In this document: positions 1-9,676 of the stretch, piece by piece
Layout: each line of letters begins with the position of its first letter
Position numbering within the stretch: position 1 is the first letter of the stretch
NCBI GenBank assembly: GCA_036320915.1
Contig: JAXBDG010000015.1
Location: forward strand, 62,001-126,000
DNA: 64,000 nt
From: Linnemannia elongata
Taxonomy: Eukaryota; Mortierellomycota; Mortierellomycetes; Mortierellales; Mortierellaceae
Direction of reading: 5' to 3'
Translations under genes and position numbers: made by a program
The notes under the pieces: model-generated
Databases searched by the model: none
The model's input: the letters and a program-made list of their open reading frames with translations, nothing else
Told to the model about the DNA's origin: nothing

Positions 1-2071
1 CCTGCAAATGTGCGGATACACAACTTCCATGGCACCTATGGCGACTATCTTATTTGCGTATGTGAACAGCATAAGACTTGTTTGCAGCTATTGCATCGTC
101 AATGTTCAACGTACTTTTACCCAAACACCGCTCATACGCCCACTCACTCACAAGTATGTATACTTTTCGATTTGTTTGCTATACGCCACATAGTCCATTC
201 AACATCTGATTGCGACAACAAAGAGGACGCTGCGATCGCTTTACCCGGCTTTGATTTCGACGCTCTCGAATGTATCACCTTACATCCAAAACATATCACC
301 ATTGGCATCAAGTCGTCTTTTGCAGTTGACGATCTCATTTGCTTCTCCGTCGTTTCTTCTCGCAGAAGAGTCCAACCACAGACTTTTGGGGATCTTGTTA
401 GACACAGTGACGAGCATTCTCTACTACCAAGCACCTCGTAAGTCGACTCATCCTTGTCCTGTTACTCAGAGATGTATGAACCAGTATTATGTCCAAACTA
501 AAGAAGATTTCTGTTGTTCAAATGCTTTGATGGGACTATTAGATAACGCGCACTTGGTGTATGCACTGATTCAGTACGAACCCAAGATTCAGACGATGGC
601 ACGGTTTACTTTGCAGCGTGGACTGGATGATATCCACAAGCTGCGGTACCGAAAAGACGACTCCTCCAGCGCTACTCGCTCAACCACCAGCACCGAGGGC
701 CACGTGAGCAAGTCAGCGGAGGGTCGCCAACGCCAGAGAAGGGGATCGCAATCGCATCAGAGCAGCTACGGGGAATCCACGCCTCCTTCACAACGGCCTT
801 CTCGAAGACCTCAGTTGCTGAAAAGGGAGAGTTCTACCGTCGAGGATACACCGACCTCGAATGTAAACGTGTCATCTTCCGGGTCTGTTTCCATGGCTTC
901 GTTGGCGACATTTTCACCAACACTGTCAGCAGCAGCATTGTCGGAACCAAATACGGTACCCCTGCCGCTGTCTCCAGGGATGCCACCACTTTTCAGACCT
1001 GACAGTTCTGACTCTATCATAGCTCCTCCGAGCGATGGGGGTGGGCATGAGGGTGATGTTGAAGATGAAGGTGGCCCGTCGACGGTGTTGAAGAGCCCCA
1101 AGGATCGATCGATCAATGCGTTATCAGAGCGGACACGAGGAAAAATCCCGGAGAAGAACCCTCATCATCTTCAGCCAAGCTCACCATCCACTCTGAGAGA
1201 GGACTCGAGCTGTGAGCTTGAGCGTCAGGATGCGAGAGTTGTTGAAGGGAAGCAATCGTCTAGTGCATTAAGAGCAGCAGCAGCAGCAGCTGGGGTGACG
1301 ACGACTACTGCCACCACGACGTCGCGGCGGCCAGCTCTGAAGAGTCATAGCTCGTCCTACAGACATGAGCGCCCTACTACAGCCTTTGACGTTGGGCAAA
1401 ACGGATTCGTTCCCACTGATGGATGGGTATGGCACGTTCTGATTCCTAAATCTTATATTGCATGCTACTTTTGGATATTCTGCTAATACTTACCTCATAT
1501 TTATATGATATAGGTGCAGGAATGGATGAAAAAACTTCGGTTTGAGCCACTGTTGATAATGCTCCAATGTGTAATCCCAGAGATCGAATCCATCCAAGCT
1601 ATGAATGACCATCAAGTACTGGAGTATATCCGATCAAACATCGTCCCAATGTTACAACAAGTCTTGCCAGAGTCGGGTAGGCCGCCTATCCTCGTCCACA
1701 ATTTTACATGGACGGAGGATGGGAACATCAACAGTAACAACGGAGACAGTGATGATTTGGCGCCTGTCTGGTGGTTCCAAGGCCTACTCTGGAGCCAGAT
1801 TTATGTCGGCGGATGTGGCAAGTTGGGCAGGCAGGGGTTGGGAGCTTGGTATGAGACTGGAGTGCGGTTGTTCTCGATTCGGACTGTGGACAGCAGTGGC
1901 AGCACAGGTGTACCTACGGTCATGGCAGTGACGGAGACCATGGCGTCAATCAAAGCGGCAGGATCGACATTTGATGCAACGAGCTCACTTGGATCTGGAA
2001 CAAGCTCGCCGGATACTCGTACATTTGCGGCTGTTACATCGGGAGCAGGGTCAAGGAGCGGTGCAAGTTGA
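1..2071 (+). CDS. HID1: HID1/Ftp105-family Golgi protein, 3' part (5' end outside window)
   Basis: C-terminal part of a HID1-family protein. The family includes nematode/human HID1 and fission yeast Ftp105, peripheral proteins of the medial/trans-Golgi involved in vesicle maturation. Exons that keep one frame are 1..57, 194..437, 543..1426 and 1514..2071, with introns of 136, 105 and 87 bp. The joined frame carries family-like blocks: IHNFHGTYGDYL, LSNVSPYIQNIS, NAHLVYALIQYEPKIQ, then after a long spacer the C-terminal block EWMKKLRFEPLLIML...WWFQGLLWSQIYV...WYETGVRLFSI. The spacer (about 750-1370) is Ser/Thr/Pro-rich, probably disordered, and contains an Ala run made by a GCA repeat near 1265-1285. 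The gene begins upstream of base 1. It converges on the next gene; an AATAAA at 2235-2240 may be its polyadenylation signal. Family assignment is by remembered resemblance. Confidence 0.8.
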
Positions 2072-2462
2072 AGGCGAGCTTCAGATCAGTCCAGTTCCTC
2101 GTTTTCTACCCGTCGCCCGTCGTTGTCGTCATTTATGTCAACGTCGACAGCAAATACAGGACCTACCACTTTTACGGGATCTGCGTGTCGAAAACCATCG
2201 ACTGGACCAATCTCAAATGATGCATCATTGCTGCAATAAAAGCAAAACATAATTCAAACGTCAAAATGTATTGGGCATTTCACGTAAAATGCTTTGTTTT
2301 GGCCACTAAACCCCGATTAGCCAGCTATTCAGGTCAACATTTTTGTTCTACACCCATGCAAACCCCGCTCACAGCTGGATTAGTGGTTAATTTTTTACAT
2401 CATTTTGGTTGAAAGGCACAATACAAGGAATTATTTAATAGTTGCAGGTAAAACATGACATC
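2072..2462. other. convergent 3' intergenic spacer
   Basis: Spacer of 391 bp between the stop codons of HID1 (+) and the first F-box-like gene (-). It holds an AATAAA on the + strand at 2235-2240 and AT-rich sequence, consistent with facing 3' UTRs. No gene is seen. Confidence 0.5.
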
Positions 2463-4415
2463 TTATCGCATCATGGCACCGAGATCGTCATTGATTCTGG
2501 AGTCGAGGTCCGAAGCGGCTACTCTGCCGACACGAGTATATCCCTTCGCGAGGGTAAACGTTGAAGTCATAGGCTGGTACACAGTCAAGAACTTGAGCTT
2601 GGGCCAGCAGACATATCCTTGCTTGGAGTTCATCTGGTCCGCCATGGCCTTAACGTCCAGCAAGAGTCCCAGCTGAGAAAGAGAGGCGATCAATTGCGGC
2701 TCAATGTGGGTTTTAATGGACGAGGAATCATAAATTTCGCCGACGTAGTCGCGGCCGTTCAAGGAAGCAACACGTTTGGCCTCCTGAGCATTGTCACTCA
2801 TGAGGAGTTGCTGCCAGGTGAGGACACACTCTCCACGCTCAGATTTGGAGAGTGCGGTTCTGCCCGATGAGAGCATCCAGCTGATGTCGCCGGGGCGAAC
2901 CATCTGGTCGTTCTTGCCTGTTCCCAGGCGGAAAGATTCGAGATCTTGAAGACGGGCGAGGAAGCACATACCACCAAAGAGATCGAGTGACAGACCAGGC
3001 TCGTTCTCAAGCTCGTAGAGATACAGGTCTTGGAGCTTGGGAAGGACACGGGAGATGTAGCCGTAGAGAATGCGGGAACGGACAGGTGAGTCTTGGATGG
3101 CGGGGCTGCCGAGGTTGTGGACTCGGATGTGGAGGGTCTTCAAATTACGGCAGGCCCAAATGCCAGCGGTGCGGTCTACGGTAACTCCTGCACGTGATGA
3201 GGGAGACCAGCGGCGGTGGATATCCATTCTCTCGATGAGGCAGACAGACTGGGTGGCCTTGAGGTGGAGGAGATGGGGGGAGGAACAGAGGAAATGATGG
3301 AGCTCAAGACCGTGTCCAGGGTCTGGGCGACCTGGAGCGATGAGTTCGAGAGTAGTGACAAAGTTGGGGATCTCGCGGAGGTAGTACGAGACAGTGGGTG
3401 TGAGATCGAAGGATCTGAAAGCCCATTCGCTTGAACGAGGGGCGACGGTCAGGACCTTCTCGCGTTCGTCTTCCATAGGCTGACCATAGACGGAGAAATG
3501 GACCGAGCGGAGTGAGATTCGGAGGGCGCGGAGTTGTGCAACAAGTCCGTGCCAGCTGTATAAGGATGCAGAGGCGTTTGTGCTCTCACGAAGGTTGCGG
3601 AGCTGAAGGACGTTCAGGTGAGGGGTGGACTTGAGAAGGTTCTCGAGTTCGGGCTGAGAGAAGATGACGTTCTCGAGGATGAGGGACTGCAGGGGTAGAA
3701 GAGCTGTAGAAGAGGAAGGCGAGACCCAAGGGGATGGGAGCTGGATAGATCCTGAGGTTGATTCCAGCTGGAGTGAGAGGAGGTCAGGACAAGCGGCAAG
3801 GACAGCGGCCAGACGAATGGTGTCAGATCCGGCAACTATGAGTCGAAGACTTGTCAGAGATTGGAGGAGAGGAAGGACTTTGAGGAAGAGGAGACCCGAG
3901 TATGTCATTTCAAGGTGGCGGAGAAGTCCAACATTTTTCAAGGGTGCCTTTGACTTTTTGCTGCTCGCGACAGGGGCAATATTAGAGTTGCGACTCTGCT
4001 GGTAGCGATCTCGGTTCCCTTCAAGAGCCTGGATGAGTTTGAGGGTGTATTTGTTCTTGAGCTGAGCATCGCTCGAGTGCCACTGGAGTTTGGTGGCCTG
4101 GGGAAGTCTGGTGACGAGCTTATCAAAGGATTTGGAAGAGTTGTTCTTGGCATCGTCTACCCAGATGAGCTCACGACGGATTCGGGACTGGTTGAGATAG
4201 TACCATTGGCGGCAAACGAGGATGACAGATTGGTGCAGGGTTTCGGAGTCGTCTTGGAGGTGGTCGAAGATCCGGTTGAGGATTGCTGGTTCTTGGAGGG
4301 CTCTGGATGTGTTTCTTGCAGGTGCGTTGTTGTTTGTAGTGGTCGTGGTGACAGAGGAGGAAGTAAGAGTCGCGGTGGTCTTTTTTTTGCCCAGACTGAA
4401 GAATTTGAGCCCCAT
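2463..4415 (-). CDS. F-box-like/leucine-rich protein, tandem paralog A
   Basis: Intronless 650-aa protein, first of three head-to-tail relatives. After a short basic leader (MGLKFFSLGKKK) and a Thr/Asn stretch comes an F-box-like helix bundle at about residues 40-85 (EPAILNRIFDHLQDD...VILVCRQWYYLNQ). The rest is leucine-rich with repeated L..L.L segments, as in F-box proteins whose LRR-like tail binds a substrate. F-box proteins are typically adaptors of SCF ubiquitin ligases; that role here is inferred. Near residues 420-530 lies a block shared by all paralogs: WACRNLKTLHI, RSRILYGYISRVLP, LDLFGGMCFLARL, then ISWMLSSG. The ATG at 4415 is followed by the same kind of leader as in the paralogs, and a TATA-like element lies about 100 bp upstream. 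The protein's actual target is unknown. Confidence 0.8.
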   Translation of the reverse strand: MGLKFFSLGKKKTTATLTSSSVTTTTTNNNAPARNTSRALQEPAILNRIFDHLQDDSETLHQSVILVCRQWYYLNQSRIRRELIWVDDAKNNSSKSFDKLVTRLPQATKLQWHSSDAQLKNKYTLKLIQALEGNRDRYQQSRNSNIAPVASSKKSKAPLKNVGLLRHLEMTYSGLLFLKVLPLLQSLTSLRLIVAGSDTIRLAAVLAACPDLLSLQLESTSGSIQLPSPWVSPSSSTALLPLQSLILENVIFSQPELENLLKSTPHLNVLQLRNLRESTNASASLYSWHGLVAQLRALRISLRSVHFSVYGQPMEDEREKVLTVAPRSSEWAFRSFDLTPTVSYYLREIPNFVTTLELIAPGRPDPGHGLELHHFLCSSPHLLHLKATQSVCLIERMDIHRRWSPSSRAGVTVDRTAGIWACRNLKTLHIRVHNLGSPAIQDSPVRSRILYGYISRVLPKLQDLYLYELENEPGLSLDLFGGMCFLARLQDLESFRLGTGKNDQMVRPGDISWMLSSGRTALSKSERGECVLTWQQLLMSDNAQEAKRVASLNGRDYVGEIYDSSSIKTHIEPQLIASLSQLGLLLDVKAMADQMNSKQGYVCWPKLKFLTVYQPMTSTFTLAKGYTRVGRVAASDLDSRINDDLGAMMR

Positions 4416-5202
4416 CCTTGAGAGTTCTTAATTGTAGAAGGAGAGGTGTAGGTGGATGGGTGGTTGGTTGGTTTGTTAAAGGAGAAGAGGAAACGAAGCA
4501 AGGACCCCCAAGGGTTTTATACCCTGGAGCGGAGACATGAGAAAAAAAGTAGGACGAGTGTTTGTTGCGATAACGAACGTCGACTTTAGCACGTTCGAAT
4601 ACCTTATTGACCTTGTGTGAAAAAGAGAAGGAGAAGAGGAACTGTAGAATTGTATGCTCACATCCACATCGATGGTCATGCAACTGAAAAGAAATTAAGT
4701 TGTACCGAAAATCCAAAAAAAAAAGAAGACTAGGAAGCATTCTTAACTAGAACAAAGCGGCGTCAAGGAAATTAGACAAGGTGCATTTGGACGAATTACC
4801 TATGTGTAAACAAACACAACCCAAATTTCGAAAAGATATACTGTGTATAGTCTACCTGACGGATGGATGGTGTCTGGCGTATCGATGTTGTTCCTGAATA
4901 GCTTAGTGTTGATGAATGATGCATGAAGGACAACCGAGATGGTACCCAAAGGGCGTTTTAGACAATAGTCAACCTGTTTGCGCTCAAAGACACAGATCCC
5001 CGGTAAGGTTGAAGACAGACAAACTAAAAGAAGGAAGGATGGACAATAACGTAAAAAGGAAGGACGATTCGCACTGTATGCACCCTTCAGACGACTAACA
5101 AAATAGATGAGGAGCATTCTGCATGAACAGAGCCCATCTTCATGTTCTCTTTTTTTTTCTCTTTTTCTGAAGCAACGCCATTTAAACATAATATTTATTA
5201 TC
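4416..5202. other. spacer between tandem paralogs A and B
   Basis: Spacer of 787 bp holding the promoter and leader of paralog A (4416-4740) and the 3' flank of paralog B. An AATAAA-type sequence on the minus strand at 5194-5199 lies only a few bases past B's stop. Short open frames here lack family resemblance and look like noise. Confidence 0.5.
4515..4521 (-). promoter_or_regulatory. TATA-like element of paralog A
   Basis: On the minus strand this reads TATAAAA inside GGGTATAAAACCC, about 100 bp before the ATG at 4415. The neighbouring paralogs have comparable AT elements at similar distance, so a core promoter role is plausible. Confidence 0.4.
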
Positions 5203-7209
5203 TTATGCACCGTAGCCCATGATGAGACCAGTCTCATCGAACACCCTCGAGTCGATATCCATCGTATTCCCCTTCATCAGCCTGTCGAACCCCTTCTCCA
5301 GACAAGTTATCGTTCGCGACGGATGCTTCTGGTACACCGAAAGGTACTTTAGCCTAGGCCAGCTCCGGTACCCTTCCCTGGAATTCATTTGATCGACCAA
5401 CACCTTGACGTCTGCAAGGAGACCCAGCATGATGAGCCCTTCGACCACCTGTGGTTCGGTATAAGGATGGTTGTCGTCTATAGATGCATAGCTGGGGAGA
5501 GTCTCCTGTCGGCTCCTCTCCGCATCACGTTCAGAAGTCAAGAGAATAGTCCAAGTAGCAACGACCTCCATTCTCTCCATCCGACCGACCCGACTCTGGC
5601 CCGATGGGATCATCCAGCGCACATCACCTGCACGGACCTTTTGTGGAGTCTTACCGGTGCCGAGTTGGAAGGACTCAAGATAACGGAGACGAGCGAGCAA
5701 ACAGAGGCCACCAAAGAGGTTGATCGATAGACCGGGGTCATTCTCGAGTTCAAACAGTTCCAGAAGACGCAGTTGCGGTAGGACTGTAGAGATATATCCA
5801 AAGACGATCCTGGATCGAATAGGCAGGGTTTGGAGAGCGACACTGCCAAGGTTGTGGACACGAATTTGAAGAGTTTGGAGGTTTCTGCAAGCCCAAACGC
5901 CAGGCCGGAGGTCTTGTACGATAGATCCGTTGTTGACACGGATGGAGGGAGTCCATCGATTGTGGATGTCCATTCGTTCAACTAGAGAGATAGACTTGGC
6001 GGCTTTGAGGTGCAGCAAGTGAGGGGACGCGCAGAGATATCGGTGAAGGGCGAGGTCATAATTGTTGACGGCCTGGCCCTCACTTGCTACCAGTTCCAGA
6101 GTGGTGAGCGTATTGCGTAACTGGCTCAGGCAACTGGTGATGGATGGTGTCAGGTCAAACGATCTGAAGGCCCACTCTGAGGATCGAGGACAGACGATGA
6201 GGACCTTCTCTTGCTCTTCGTCCTCAGTCGCTGTTTGGCCATAGACGGAGAAATGGATCGAGCGAAGAGGGAGCGAGAGTGCCGTCAATTGAAGGAAGAG
6301 ACTGGACCAGCTGTAGGAGTTGTTATGAACTGAAGTTGTATCCGGTCGCAAGTTTCGGAGTTGCAGGTTGGCAAGGTGTGGCGTGAGCACCAGGAGGTCT
6401 TCGAGGCTGGTCTGTGCGAAGCTTGCGTTCTCGAGGAAGAAGGACTGCAACGGAAGAAGGTCGTTCTGGTTGATGGGTTCGACGCCGAGGACGGTTCCTG
6501 TGGAGGGCTTCCAAGATCCGGGAAGATAGATGACCGATGGAGCGTCGAGATGGAGAGTGAGAAGGTGGGGGCAAGTGTTCAGTACAGAGTGCACTTGGAT
6601 TGTCTCTCGCCAGAACAAACGGAGTCGTAGGGTTGTCAAGGATGTGAGATAGGGGAGCGCTCTTAAGAAGAAGGCGGCAGGACCGCGAAGGTCAAGCTCG
6701 CGGAGGACACCTTTCGATAGTGGGGCTTTGTTGTTGGGCTTGAGGAGACCGTTCATCCAGCGACCGATTATCCTGTTGCTCTTGCTGTTTGTGTTGCTGG
6801 TATTGCTGACGACAACAACGTTATTTGCAACATTGGGCTGAAGACATTGGATGTAGTGGTCGTTATTTTCTCGAAGGGCCTGGATCAACCTCTGGGCGTG
6901 CTGATCCTTGAGAACATCGTCAGCCGAAGTCCAGACCAGATGGGTTGCTCGTGGGAGTTGGGAAAGGACCTTGTTGATGTTGGTCATATCGCTACTGGAC
7001 TTGTTATTAGAGTCACCGTCCCAGCTCAACTCGCGACGAAGGCGATGTTGGTTCATCCAGAGCCATTGGCGACAGACGAGGATGATAGAGTGGGAGAGGA
7101 CATGGTCGTCCTGGATAAAGAAGAAGATTCGATCGAGGATCTCGGGGATCTCAAAGACTCTTGGGGTTGGACCTGTTTGTGCTCTCTTTTTTGACTGTTT
7201 GAAGAACAT
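5203..7209 (-). CDS. F-box-like/leucine-rich protein, tandem paralog B
   Basis: Intronless 668-aa relative of paralogs A, C and D. I chose the ATG at 7209 (MFFKQSKKRAQ) over an upstream in-frame start. The upstream stretch is low-complexity Leu/Ser from a GA/CT repeat, and the paralogs all begin with a short hydrophobic-plus-lysine leader immediately before the F-box. F-box-like segment: IPEILDRIFFFIQDD then IILVCRQWLWMNQ at about residues 20-60. The middle is leucine-rich. The conserved C-terminal block is present: WACRNLQTLQIRVHNLG, RSRIVFGYISTVLP, INLFGGLCLLARL, VRWMIPSG. It ends with a family-type tail (YRSWPRLKYLSVYQ). Likely an adaptor in ubiquitin ligation by fold; substrate unknown. 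Confidence 0.8.
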   Translation of the reverse strand: MFFKQSKKRAQTGPTPRVFEIPEILDRIFFFIQDDHVLSHSIILVCRQWLWMNQHRLRRELSWDGDSNNKSSSDMTNINKVLSQLPRATHLVWTSADDVLKDQHAQRLIQALRENNDHYIQCLQPNVANNVVVVSNTSNTNSKSNRIIGRWMNGLLKPNNKAPLSKGVLRELDLRGPAAFFLRALPYLTSLTTLRLRLFWRETIQVHSVLNTCPHLLTLHLDAPSVIYLPGSWKPSTGTVLGVEPINQNDLLPLQSFFLENASFAQTSLEDLLVLTPHLANLQLRNLRPDTTSVHNNSYSWSSLFLQLTALSLPLRSIHFSVYGQTATEDEEQEKVLIVCPRSSEWAFRSFDLTPSITSCLSQLRNTLTTLELVASEGQAVNNYDLALHRYLCASPHLLHLKAAKSISLVERMDIHNRWTPSIRVNNGSIVQDLRPGVWACRNLQTLQIRVHNLGSVALQTLPIRSRIVFGYISTVLPQLRLLELFELENDPGLSINLFGGLCLLARLRYLESFQLGTGKTPQKVRAGDVRWMIPSGQSRVGRMERMEVVATWTILLTSERDAERSRQETLPSYASIDDNHPYTEPQVVEGLIMLGLLADVKVLVDQMNSREGYRSWPRLKYLSVYQKHPSRTITCLEKGFDRLMKGNTMDIDSRVFDETGLIMGYGA

Positions 7210-7300
7210 ACTGCGGGGAGGGGAAAGAGAAAGAGAGAGAGAGAGATAGGAAAAAAAGATGCCGGTGGGAAGGAGTACAGAGAGAGGACACAATTGACGT

Positions 7301-7307
7301 TTATATA
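7301..7307 (-). promoter_or_regulatory. TATA-like element of paralog B
   Basis: TATATAA on the minus strand, about 92-98 bp before the ATG at 7209, the same spacing as in paralog A. A GA-rich stretch (CT-rich on the coding strand) separates it from the ATG. Confidence 0.4.
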
Positions 7308-7446
7308 TCGAATGTCGATCGGACAGTCCAACGGAATTTGTTCTGCTCTCACTCTCTCTGAATTTGAACTCTCCCCCTTTCAGTCACTCTCCTCTCTCTT
7401 GGTCGAGCGTAAGAAAATGGAGGTGCAGTGTTACACAGAGGAGATA

Positions 7447-7689
7447 TCAGACTGTCGAGTCTTGTGGGAGCTTCACCAGGAAGCAAAGTCGACGGAGACC
7501 ATCCAGAGTGACTGTCCTTGGTCTCTCAATATGCACTATGGATAGTTGTCTTCCTTCGTAGTAATTATAAACACACACAGCAAGCATTGGCTTGTTCACC
7601 TCCTGGAAGTTTGTTCCCCACAAAATGGCCGTCAACTGTTTTGCGGACCAGGCCACACCAATGGCACAGGCCAAAGGGTGTTCTGACAT
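7447..7689 (-). pseudogene. possible relic or small gene of unknown family
   Basis: An 80-codon frame between paralogs B and C that looks protein-like rather than random. Segments include LACAIGVAWSAKQLTAILWG, KPMLAVCVYNYYEGRQLSIV and GLRRLCFLVKLPQDSTV. Residues alternate hydrophobic and polar as in a folded beta/alpha domain, and it ends at a normal stop (7447-7449). I do not recognise the family with confidence. It lacks an evident full-length N-terminus, so it may be the surviving 3' end of a larger gene, or an exon of one. It is unrelated to the F-box-like paralogs on either side. Weak call, based only on composition and pattern. Confidence 0.3.
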
Positions 7690-7837
7690 AGAGAATGCCA
7701 TTACTTCGTGTGTGTCTATATCTACATTTGCTGTCCTTTGAGCATCCGTTCGCGTCCTCATGATAAAGAAAACAGATAACGAACAGATGGAAACGTTCAT
7801 TTTTTATTGTAATGACAGTAGGAAGAAAAACTCGGCC

Positions 7838-9676
7838 TCAGATGAAAGCAGCGAGGGCTCGGTCTTGGTTCGATGCGACAACGTTTACTCTTCGATACTC
7901 CTCCTCGGGCGAGAGCCGCTTCCGACTACCGCTGTAAATCGATAATGACCGCAGCCGAGGGAGACTCTCATACCCTTCATCTGAGTTCATCTGTTCTTGC
8001 ATCAGTCTTACATCTACCAACAACCCCAAATTGCACAAGTCTTGAACTAAGGCCGCTTCCACTCCCTGAGGTGCAACAAAGTCCGGGGCCTCTCCTTTGG
8101 CAACAAGATCTAGTCGATCCTGTTCACGTTGGCGTTCCTTGGCAAGCAACCTAGGCCAACCGCACATGAGATCCTTCCGCTCCAGCTTGCTGACTCGAGA
8201 TTGACCAGATTTGGCGACCCATTTTAAATCACGAGGCTTGAGGGCTTGTAGGTTTTTGCCGGATCCAATGCGAAGGTGCTCCAGAAAGCGGAGACGAGCC
8301 AGAAGACAGAATCCACCATCAAGATCCAGACAGAAACCAGGGATGTTCTGTGATTCCCAGAGTTCTAGGTCGCGAAGGTTGGGACACACTCTGGAGATGT
8401 ATCCAAAGAGGACTCGAGTGCGGATGGGTGACGTTTGGTGAACAGGCGAGCCGAGATTGTGGACTTCGATATGGAGCGTTTGCAGCTTACGACACATCCA
8501 GATGCCTGGTTGACGGTATGCGTTCTCACTGTGTCTGGGCAGATTCATCCATCGACCAAAAAGATCCATCCTTTCAATCAGACAGGATGACTGGCCGGCC
8601 TTCAAGTGGAGGAGATGGGGGGACTCGCAAAGGTACTGGTGTAAAGCGAGGGCCTTGCTGTGTTTGTTGACGCTATCAGTGACCATGTTGAGGGTTGTGA
8701 GAACATTGGGCAGCTCCTGGAGACACTGCTTGAGGATGGGGGTCAAGTCTGACGAACGGAAAGACCATTCAGTAGTCTGGGGACAAATCATCAAAACCTT
8801 TTCTCGAGTCTCCCCAGCATCCTCAGCGGCTTGTTGTCCATAGACAGAAAAATGGATGGACTGGAGAGGGAGAGCAAGCGAGACAAGGCACTTGTAGAGA
8901 CGACCCCAGTTATAGTCCCCTTCAGAGTTCTGTCGGCGTAAGTTTCGAAGCTGAAGGTGCTTCAGGCGGGGTGTGACCTCAAGCAAGTTCTCGAGACTAC
9001 TCTGAGAGAAGGAAGCGTTCTCGAGGTGGAGAAACCGCAGGGGAAGAGCGAGCGATCCAGTGTCGCGGTTATCGGTGATACTGATCCAGTTTCCATACAA
9101 CGAAAAAGTAGAGGGTGATTCCAGCTGAAGAGTCTGCAAATAGGGGCAGATCTGTAAGATGTACTCCATGCTGAGGGAGTTGTGTTGGAAGATACAGAGG
9201 CGTAGGGAGGTAATGAATGAAAGACACGGCAATGCCTTAAGGAAAAAGGTATCTGATCCACTAAGGTCTGCTGCTCGAAGACTGCTATTGTTTTTGGTCC
9301 CTGTTTGGTTCTTGTAGTTGTTGAGTCTTTGAAGCGCCTGGAAAATCCTCTGGGCGTCCTTGGAAACGAAGTTATTGCCACTTGAGGTCCATTTCAGGTG
9401 GGTCACCTTTGGGAAACGTGAGATAAGGTTGCCGAGACGCCTGGTATTGTTGGTCTTTGAGGAATCGTTCCATGAGAGCTCTCGGATGACGCGGCGCTGG
9501 TTGAGGGAGAACCATTGGCGGCAGACGAGGATAACTGTATCGTGCAGAGTGTCGTCGTCAATAAAGGAGAAGATTCGTTCGAGGACCTCGGGAAGCAAGA
9601 GTGCGTGTGGTGTTCGATTTGAGACAGCCGACTGTGCAGACTTTTTCTTGAAGGCAGAAGGCAGCTTGAAGAGCAT
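7838..9676 (-). CDS. F-box-like/leucine-rich protein, tandem paralog C
   Basis: Intronless 612-aa paralog. The ATG at 9676 (MLFKLPSAFKKKSAQ) was chosen because it gives the family's short hydrophobic/lysine leader directly before the F-box; earlier in-frame starts add Leu-rich leader translation. F-box-like segment: LPEVLERIFSFIDDDTLHDTVILVCRQWFSLNQ. Middle landmarks shared with A and B are SIHFSVYGQ, TEWSFRSSDLTP and ALHQYLCESPHLLHLKA. The C-terminal block is WMCRKLQTLHIEVHNLG, RTRVLFGYISRVCP, LDGGFCLLARLRFLEHLRIG. The last residues diverge from A and B. Fold suggests an SCF-type substrate adaptor; nothing identifies the substrate. Confidence 0.8.
   Translation of the reverse strand: MLFKLPSAFKKKSAQSAVSNRTPHALLLPEVLERIFSFIDDDTLHDTVILVCRQWFSLNQRRVIRELSWNDSSKTNNTRRLGNLISRFPKVTHLKWTSSGNNFVSKDAQRIFQALQRLNNYKNQTGTKNNSSLRAADLSGSDTFFLKALPCLSFITSLRLCIFQHNSLSMEYILQICPYLQTLQLESPSTFSLYGNWISITDNRDTGSLALPLRFLHLENASFSQSSLENLLEVTPRLKHLQLRNLRRQNSEGDYNWGRLYKCLVSLALPLQSIHFSVYGQQAAEDAGETREKVLMICPQTTEWSFRSSDLTPILKQCLQELPNVLTTLNMVTDSVNKHSKALALHQYLCESPHLLHLKAGQSSCLIERMDLFGRWMNLPRHSENAYRQPGIWMCRKLQTLHIEVHNLGSPVHQTSPIRTRVLFGYISRVCPNLRDLELWESQNIPGFCLDLDGGFCLLARLRFLEHLRIGSGKNLQALKPRDLKWVAKSGQSRVSKLERKDLMCGWPRLLAKERQREQDRLDLVAKGEAPDFVAPQGVEAALVQDLCNLGLLVDVRLMQEQMNSDEGYESLPRLRSLSIYSGSRKRLSPEEEYRRVNVVASNQDRALAAFI

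Noticed and set aside
4800..5237. 145-codon minus-strand frame between paralogs A and B
   Set aside because: It overlaps the end of paralog B, has no domain-like pattern and no homologous counterpart in the other spacers.
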